NCBI GenBank assembly: GCA_046566095.1
Contig: JBKHXI010000168.1
Coordinates: forward strand, 1-5,281
Direction of reading: 5' to 3'
DNA from: CAMPJU01 sp046566095
GTDB taxonomy: Bacteria; Pseudomonadota; Gammaproteobacteria; Xanthomonadales; Xanthomonadaceae
DNA length: 5,281 nucleotides
In this document: positions 1 to 5,281 of the stretch, one piece after another
How positions within the stretch are numbered: position 1 is the first letter of the stretch
Layout: every line of letters starts with the position of its first letter
Program-made: the position numbers and the translations under genes
Notes under the pieces: model-generated
Database searches by the model: none
What the model saw: the letters and a program-made list of their open reading frames with translations, nothing else
Told to the model about the DNA's origin: nothing

Positions 1-1769
1 ACCTCGACCTGGGCCTGATCGGCAACGGCAGCTTCGGCGCGCTGGTCGACGGCCGCGCGCGCATCGTCTGGGGCTGCCTGCCGGCGTTCGACGGCGACCC
101 GGCGTTCTGCGCGCTGCTGCAGCCGAAGATCGAAGGCGGCGACTGGGCGATCGAGCTGGAGGACTTCGACCATGCCGAGCAGCGCTACCTGCACAACACC
201 GCGGTGCTGCGCACCGTGCTGCGCGACGCCCACGGCGGCGCGGTCGAGGTCACCGACTTCGCCCCGCGCTGGCGCCAGTACGGCCGCTACTACCGGCCGG
301 TGATGCTGGTGCGCAGGGTCCGGCCGCTGGCCGGCAACCCGCGCATCCGCGTGGCGCTGCGGCCGCTGGCCGACTGGGGCGCGCGCGTGCCCGACCGCAC
401 CTGGGGCAGCAACCACATGCGCTTCGTGCTGCCGGGCATCACCATGCGCCTGACCACGGACGCCTCGCTGCGGATGCTGCGCGACGGGCTTGCGTTCGTG
501 CTCGACCGCGAACTGCACTTCGTGTTCGGCCCCGACGAAACCCTGCTGCAGCCGGTCGACCGCTTCGTGCGCGAATCCGAGCGCCAGACCATCGAGTACT
601 GGCGCGAATGGGTCCGCTACCTGTCGATCCCGCTGGAATGGCAGGACGCGGTGATCCGCAGCGCGATCACCCTCAAGCTGTGCCAGTACGAGGACACCGG
701 CGCGGTGGTCGCCGCGCTCACCACCTCGATTCCGGAAGCGCCGCACAGCGCCCGCAACTGGGACTACCGCTACTGCTGGCTGCGCGACGCCGCCTTCGTT
801 GTGCGCGCGCTCAACCGGCTCGGGGCGACCCGGACCATGGAGGACTACATCCGCTACATCTTCAACCTGGCCACCGGCGAGGACGGCGCGCTGCAGCCGG
901 TGTACGGTATCGGCTTCGAGCACGCGCTGGAGGAGTTCGAGGTCGATTCGCTGGAAGGCTTCCGCGGCATGGGCCCGGTGCGCCGCGGCAACCTGGCCTG
1001 GGTGCAGAAGCAGCACGACGTGTACGGCTCGGTGGTGCTGGCCTCCGCGCAGCTGTTCTACGACCGGCGGCTGTCGCGCCCGGGCGACGAGGCGATGTTC
1101 GAGCGGCTCGAGCCGCTGGGCGAGCGCGCGTTCGCGCTGCACGACCGGCCCGACGCCGGCCTGTGGGAGTTCCGCGGCCGCGAGGACGTGCATACCTACT
1201 CGGCGGTGATGTGCTGGGCGGCCTGCGACCGGCTGGCGCGGATCGCCGGCACGCTGGGGCTGGAACAGCGCGCCGCGCACTGGCGCGAGCGCGCGGACCT
1301 GGTCCATGCGCGCATCGTGGCGCACGCCTGGGACGAGGAGCGCGGGCACTTCGTCGAGTCCTGGGGCGGACGGCGGCTGGACGCGGCGCTGCTGCTGCTG
1401 GCCGACCTGGGCTTCGTGGCGCCCGACGACCCGCGCTTCGTGGCCACGGTCGAGGCGATCGGCCGCGAACTGCTGCGCGGCGACGCGCTGTTCCGCTACG
1501 TCGCCCCCGACGACTTCGGCGCGCCGGAGACCAGCTTCACCATCTGCACCTTCTGGTACATCGACGCGCTGGCGGCGATCGGCCGCGTCGGCGAAGCGCG
1601 GGCGATGTTCGAGCGCCTGCTCGCCCGGCGCAACCCGCTCGGCCTGCTGTCGGAGGACCTGGCCTTCGAGGACGGCGAGGCCTGGGGCAATTTCCCGCAG
1701 ACCTATTCGCACGTGGGCCTGATCATCGCCGCGATGCGCCTGAGCCGGCCGTGGCAGGACGCGACATGA
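1..1769 (+). CDS. GH15 family glycoside hydrolase (trehalase/glucoamylase-like), 5' partial
   Basis: This is a probable cytoplasmic exo-acting alpha-glucosidase that inverts configuration and acts on trehalose or a related alpha-glucan. The frame is open to the window edge (first full codon at 3), giving 588 visible residues. The fragment opens with LDLGLIGNGSFGALVDG, typical of the N-terminal domain of bacterial GH15 trehalase-like proteins, so probably only about 5-15 residues are missing; the GTG at 204 is internal. The (alpha/alpha)6 catalytic domain shows NWDYRYCWLRDA (756-791), the substrate-pocket motif, and PVRRGN (975-992). By comparison with fungal glucoamylase motifs LWEE and SEQ, the general acid is inferred to be Glu at 1167-1169 (GLWEFRG) and the general base Glu at 1653-1655 (LLSEDL). 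GNFPQTYSHVGLI (1686-1724) closes the domain, as in GH15 trehalases. There is no sign of a frameshift or of decay. The gene lies 130 bases upstream of otsA on the same strand, which supports a role in trehalose metabolism. Family assignment is firm; trehalase versus glucoamylase activity cannot be settled from sequence. Confidence 0.93.
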   Translation, partial: LDLGLIGNGSFGALVDGRARIVWGCLPAFDGDPAFCALLQPKIEGGDWAIELEDFDHAEQRYLHNTAVLRTVLRDAHGGAVEVTDFAPRWRQYGRYYRPVMLVRRVRPLAGNPRIRVALRPLADWGARVPDRTWGSNHMRFVLPGITMRLTTDASLRMLRDGLAFVLDRELHFVFGPDETLLQPVDRFVRESERQTIEYWREWVRYLSIPLEWQDAVIRSAITLKLCQYEDTGAVVAALTTSIPEAPHSARNWDYRYCWLRDAAFVVRALNRLGATRTMEDYIRYIFNLATGEDGALQPVYGIGFEHALEEFEVDSLEGFRGMGPVRRGNLAWVQKQHDVYGSVVLASAQLFYDRRLSRPGDEAMFERLEPLGERAFALHDRPDAGLWEFRGREDVHTYSAVMCWAACDRLARIAGTLGLEQRAAHWRERADLVHARIVAHAWDEERGHFVESWGGRRLDAALLLLADLGFVAPDDPRFVATVEAIGRELLRGDALFRYVAPDDFGAPETSFTICTFWYIDALAAIGRVGEARAMFERLLARRNPLGLLSEDLAFEDGEAWGNFPQTYSHVGLIIAAMRLSRPWQDAT

Positions 1770-1793
1770 TCCGCCCGGCACACCATCCCTCCC

Positions 1794-1861
1794 GTAGGAG
1801 CGCCCCTTGGGCGCGATCGCCTGGGTACCGGCGGCCGATCGCGGGCAAGGCCCGCGCCTAC
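1794..1861. repeat. REP doublet (REPIN), GTAG/SMAG-like, in the otsA leader
   Basis: Two 26-base arms face each other: 1794-1819 on the + strand and 1836-1861 on the - strand. Both begin GTAGG, contain a 6-bp stem around a CTT loop, and end GCGATCG; 21 of 26 positions match. The + arm stem is GCGCCC/GGGCGC and the - arm stem is GCGGGC/GCCCGC. Four of the five differences are two compensatory base-pair swaps that keep the stem intact. The GTAG end followed by a hairpin matches the GTAG-type REP elements (SMAG) known from Stenotrophomonas and relatives, which are associated with RAYT transposases. As RNA, the two hairpins could also collapse into one long structure between the GH15 gene and otsA. 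No RAYT gene is present in the window. Confidence 0.85.
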
Positions 1862-1899
1862 GAAGGCGTCAGTGGCTGCGTCGCGGGGCCGGGGGCGCC

Positions 1900-3267
<1,368 letters not shown>

Positions 3268-3284
3268 TTGTGCGTCGCCACTTC

Positions 3285-3303
3285 CGCGCGCCTGCGGCGC
3301 GCG
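3285..3303. repeat. Perfect 8-bp hairpin just after otsA
   Basis: CGCGCGCC (3285-3292) pairs with GGCGCGCG (3296-3303) around a TGC loop. It begins 18 bases after the otsA stop, where a transcript end would be expected. The following bases are C-rich, not T-rich, so it is not a standard intrinsic terminator; it could still protect or pause the otsA transcript end. Confidence 0.6.
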
Positions 3304-3315
3304 CCCCCACCCCAA

Positions 3316-3340
3316 CCCTCCCCCGCTGCGCGGGGGAGGG
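3316..3340. repeat. CTCCC-type palindrome, 11-bp perfect stem
   Basis: CCCTCCCCCGC (3316-3326) pairs perfectly with GCGGGGGAGGG (3330-3340) around a TGC loop. It follows a C-rich lead-in at 3302-3313. It shares its core with the hairpins at 3386-3401, 5192-5215 and 5258-5277, so it belongs to a dispersed palindrome family. I recall such sequences as common between genes in Xanthomonadaceae, but did not check this. It could help end otsA transcription, although no T-tract follows on the + strand. Confidence 0.75.
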
Positions 3341-3385
3341 AGCACAGCGCGACTGCTGACGCTTCCCCCGCAACTGCTGTTCCTT

Positions 3386-3401
3386 CCCCCGCTTGCGGGG
3401 G
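3386..3401. repeat. Short CTCCC-type palindrome, with a half copy upstream
   Basis: CCCCCG (3386-3391) pairs with CGGGGG (3396-3401) around a CTTG loop. TTCCCCCGC occurs here at 3384-3392 and also at 3363-3371; the upstream copy has no GCGGGGGAA partner, so it looks like half of a decayed palindrome. The element is a shorter relative of the one at 3316-3340. Confidence 0.6.
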
Positions 3402-3411
3402 GCGATGAGGC

Positions 3412-3490
3412 GCGCTTGCGAGCCACTGGCTCGCGCGCCGAAGAGCGCCCGGAGGGCCGGACAGTGCCCGAAGGGCGATGGGGGTGCTCC
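3412..3490. repeat. Bulged hairpin followed by two tandem GCCC/GGGC mini-hairpins
   Basis: GCGAGCC (3418-3424) pairs with GGCTCGC (3428-3434) around ACT. The stem extends by four more pairs (3412-3415 with 3435-3438) past a TT bulge, giving 11 bp. Two short stem-loops follow: GCCC-GGA-GGGC at 3447-3457 and GCCC-GAA-GGGC at 3466-3476. The stretch to about 3490 resembles an intergenic repeat I recall from Xanthomonadaceae, which is often mistranslated as a small Arg-rich protein; this resemblance is unverified. With the preceding hairpins it fills most of the 284-base gap between otsA and pilS. Confidence 0.5.
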
Positions 3491-3519
3491 AGATGGCCTC
3501 GCCGTTTCCCAAGCGGGCC

Positions 3520-3525
3520 TATACT
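3520..3525 (+). promoter_or_regulatory. Candidate sigma-70 -10 box for pilS
   Basis: TATACT matches the TATAAT consensus at five of six positions and stands out in this GC-rich DNA. It lies 27 bases before the TTG start chosen for pilS, which leaves room for a short leader. No good -35 box is seen around 3496-3503 (CCTCGC-like). The call rests on the -10 match and its position. Confidence 0.45.
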
Positions 3526-3540
3526 CGGCGCGGCGCCCCT

Positions 3541-3546
3541 GGGGAA
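3541..3546 (+). promoter_or_regulatory. Ribosome binding site that decides the pilS TTG start
   Basis: GGGGAA lies 5 bases before the TTG at 3552, which is suitable spacing for a Shine-Dalgarno-like purine run. The only upstream alternatives in this frame are TTG 3393 and ATG 3405, both inside or next to the repeat cluster, and the next clear candidates downstream fall inside the first membrane helix. This favours TTG 3552. Confidence 0.5.
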
Positions 3547-3551
3547 TCGGC

Positions 3552-5162
3552 TTGCAGCGCATTTCTTCCGATGCCGTCGCCGCCGGCGACACCGACAGCG
3601 CGCTGCGCCGCGAGCTGTACTTCTTCACCCTGTACCGGGTGCTGGAAGCGGCGCTGCTCGCCCTGGTGATGTTCAGTCCGGCCGGCGCGCTGATCGAGGT
3701 GCCCACGCATCCCGTGCTGGGCCGTGCCGTCGCCGGCTGCTACCTGGTGGCCGCGGTCCTGCTGCTGGCCGGCGGCCGCCGCGGCGACCTGCGCACCCAG
3801 GCAATGGTCGGCATCGGCATCGACATCCTCGCGGCCAGCCTCGCCATCCACGCCCTGCCCGCCTCCAGTTCCGGCATCGCCCTGATGCTGCTGTTCAACG
3901 TCGGCGCGGCGGCGCTGCTGCTGCCGCTGCGGCTGGGTCTGGGCGCCGCCGCGCTGGCCTCGGCGGCGCTGATCGCCGAGTTCGTGTGGAGTGCGCTGGG
4001 CCCGGGCAGCGCCGCGCGGCCGCTGGCCGAACTGATGATGTTCGCCATCAGCTACCTGGCGGTGGCCACGCTTACCAACGTGCTCGGCCGGCAGATGCGC
4101 GCCAGCCAGGCGCTGGCCGAACGGCGTGGCGTGCACGCGGCCAACCTGGCCGAGGTCAGCGAACTGATCATCCGGCGCATGCGCACCGGGGTGCTGCTGG
4201 TCGACGGCCACGACCACGTGCGCCTGGCCAACGAGGCGGCGATCGTCCAGGTCGGCAGCGGCCACGACGACCGCCGCAGCCTCGGCACCGCGGTGCCGGA
4301 ACTGGCCCGCCGCCTGCGCCGCTGGCGCCAGGACGGCAGCACCGACGAGACCCCGATGCGGTTCGCCCCCGACCAGCCCGAGGTGGTGCCGCGCTTCACC
4401 CGGCTGCTGGCCGACGGCGACCACGTGCTGGTGTTCCTCGACGACACCTCGATGGCCGCGCGCCGCGCCGAATCGATGACCCTGGCCACCCTCGGCCGGT
4501 TCTCCGCCAGCCTCGCGCACGAGATCCGCAACCCGCTGGCGGCGATCAACTACGCGGTGCAGCTGCTCGAGGAATCGGCCTACATCCCCGAGGCCGACCG
4601 CCGCCTGCTGCAGATCGTGCACCAGCAGTGCATGCGCATGAACGGCATCGTCGAGAACGTGCTGGGCCTGGCCCGGCGCGAGCGCGCGCAGCCCGAGCAC
4701 GTGGACCTGGTGGCGCTGGCGCGGCGCTTCATCGACGAGTACCGCGCCGGCCACCCGCTGGAGGGCGACACCCTGCAGCTGCGCTTCGAGGAGCCGGCCG
4801 TGCACGCGATGGTCGACCCGCGCCAGCTGCAGCAGGTGCTGACCGCGCTGGTGCACAACGCGCTGGTCTACGGCCGCCTGCCCGGGCAGGACGCGCGGGT
4901 GACGCTGCACGTGCGCCTGGACGGCGGCACCGCGCCCACCATCGACGTCACCGACCGCGGCCCGGGCATGCCCGACAGCATCGCCGCCCAGCTGTTCCGC
5001 CCGTTCTTCACCACCTCCGGCCACGGCACCGGCCTGGGCCTGTACATCGCCCGCGAGCTATGCCGCGCCAACCAGGCCACCCTGGACTTCGTCCCCATGC
5101 CCGGCGGCGGCGCCTGCTTCCGCATCCGCCTGCCGGGGCCGAATACCCTGCTCCCGGCCTGA
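3552..5162 (+). CDS. pilS: Membrane sensor histidine kinase, PilS-like
   Basis: This is an inner-membrane sensor kinase, probably PilS, which autophosphorylates and passes phosphate to PilR, the sigma-54 activator of the pilin gene pilA. From the TTG at 3552 it is 536 residues, near the roughly 530 of Pseudomonas PilS. Six hydrophobic helices lie at about 25-42, 57-74, 84-101, 108-126, 129-148 and 158-177, with short loops, as in PilS. A PAS-like segment follows (about 203-300, with TGVLLVDGHDHVRLANEAA). The H box is SLAHEIRNPLAAI with phosphoacceptor His323. The ATP-binding part shows the N box LVHNALVYG (Asn436), DRGPGMP (468-474), LFRPFFTT (481-488) and GHGTGLGLYIARELC (490-504). All catalytic motifs are intact. 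A longer reading from ATG 3405 adds 49 Arg/Gly-rich residues derived from repeats and would place the -10 box inside the gene, so it is not preferred. The main alternative is another NtrB/AtoS-like kinase; six membrane helices favour PilS. PilR is not in the window. Confidence 0.85.
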   Translation: MQRISSDAVAAGDTDSALRRELYFFTLYRVLEAALLALVMFSPAGALIEVPTHPVLGRAVAGCYLVAAVLLLAGGRRGDLRTQAMVGIGIDILAASLAIHALPASSSGIALMLLFNVGAAALLLPLRLGLGAAALASAALIAEFVWSALGPGSAARPLAELMMFAISYLAVATLTNVLGRQMRASQALAERRGVHAANLAEVSELIIRRMRTGVLLVDGHDHVRLANEAAIVQVGSGHDDRRSLGTAVPELARRLRRWRQDGSTDETPMRFAPDQPEVVPRFTRLLADGDHVLVFLDDTSMAARRAESMTLATLGRFSASLAHEIRNPLAAINYAVQLLEESAYIPEADRRLLQIVHQQCMRMNGIVENVLGLARRERAQPEHVDLVALARRFIDEYRAGHPLEGDTLQLRFEEPAVHAMVDPRQLQQVLTALVHNALVYGRLPGQDARVTLHVRLDGGTAPTIDVTDRGPGMPDSIAAQLFRPFFTTSGHGTGLGLYIARELCRANQATLDFVPMPGGGACFRIRLPGPNTLLPA

Positions 5163-5177
5163 AAAGCGCCCTCATCC

Positions 5178-5215
5178 GCCCCTTCGGGGCACCTTCTCCC
5201 GCAAGCGGGAGAAGG
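5178..5215. repeat. Tandem hairpins after pilS; possible terminator region
   Basis: GCCCC (5178-5182) pairs with GGGGC (5186-5190) around TTC. Immediately after, CCTTCTCCCG (5192-5201) pairs with CGGGAGAAGG (5206-5215) around CAAG. The first begins 15 bases after the pilS stop. No T-tract follows either stem, so transcript termination is possible but not shown. The second stem shares the CTCCC...GGGAG core with the elements before pilS. I recall this two-hairpin unit as a widespread intergenic repeat in GC-rich proteobacteria, but did not check it. Confidence 0.7.
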
Positions 5216-5257
5216 AACGGCCGACCGCGCCCTCCCGCCCGCCCGCGAACAGCCCCT

Positions 5258-5277
5258 CTCCCCCGCTTGCGGGGGAG
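5258..5277. repeat. CTCCC-type palindrome at the window end
   Basis: CTCCCCCG (5258-5265) pairs perfectly with CGGGGGAG (5270-5277) around CTTG, the same loop and inner stem as the element at 3386-3401. Between 5163 and the window end no plausible coding start is seen, so the 119 bases after pilS hold only repeats. The element is close to the edge and may be part of a longer repeat. Confidence 0.7.
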
Positions 5278-5281
5278 TTCA

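Noticed and set aside
1813..1841. GCGATCGC and CGATCG palindromes as a separate operator or methylation site
   Set aside because: They are the inner ends of the two REP arms and need no separate explanation.
1807..1899. An N-terminal extension of otsA from TTG 1807
   Set aside because: The TTG is in and beside the loop of the first REP hairpin, and the 31 added residues come from the repeat. The ATG at 1900 gives the family N terminus directly.
3285..3340. A standard intrinsic terminator for otsA
   Set aside because: The stems are strong but no T-tract follows either of them, so they are listed as repeats with possible terminator function only.
3316..3401. A CRISPR array
   Set aside because: The repeated units are palindromes of different length with irregular spacing and no regular spacers.
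3393..3551. An N-terminal extension of pilS from TTG 3393 or ATG 3405
   Set aside because: The added residues derive from hairpin repeats and are Arg/Gly-rich, with no match to the start of PilS. A -10-like box and ribosome site lie downstream of these codons.
3519..5024. A 501-codon open frame on the - strand opposite pilS
   Set aside because: Its product is dominated by Gln, His, Arg, Val and Gly with no recognisable motif. It is the usual antisense shadow of a GC-rich gene, and the + strand frame has complete kinase motifs.

Overview
The window is about 5.3 kb of very GC-rich DNA with G/C-dominated third codon positions. Its gene content and its GTAG-type and CTCCC-type palindromic repeats suggest a gammaproteobacterium of the Xanthomonadaceae (Xanthomonas, Stenotrophomonas, Lysobacter or Luteimonas group). 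That assignment rests on recalled family resemblance and repeat style, not on a search.

Three protein genes, all on the + strand, fill almost the whole window. Positions 1-1769 hold a glycoside hydrolase family 15 (GH15) protein of the trehalase/glucoamylase type; its first few codons lie outside the window. Positions 1900-3267 hold otsA, trehalose-6-phosphate synthase, with every recognised active-site motif intact. Positions 3552-5162 hold a membrane sensor histidine kinase with six predicted transmembrane helices, a PAS-like segment and a complete kinase core. It is best read as PilS, the sensor of the PilS-PilR system that controls type IV pilin expression.

The GH15 gene and otsA look like the distal part of a trehalose operon; the expected partner otsB (trehalose-6-phosphate phosphatase) would lie upstream, out of view. 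OtsA joins UDP-glucose and glucose-6-phosphate into trehalose-6-phosphate. The GH15 enzyme probably acts on trehalose or a related alpha-glucoside, so the operon may combine synthesis and turnover. pilS appears to be a separate transcription unit, with its own -10-like box and a probable TTG start.

The gaps between genes are short but dense in palindromes. The 130-base gap before otsA carries a REP doublet (REPIN): two inverted 26-base arms whose stems differ by compensatory base-pair swaps. The 284-base gap between otsA and pilS holds a chain of hairpins, and the last 119 bases after pilS hold three more. Four of these share a CTCCC(CC)G...CGGG(GG)AG core, two on each side of pilS. No RNA gene, CRISPR array, transposase or unfamiliar protein system was seen; the genes are ordinary and the main interest lies in the repeats and the operon composition.
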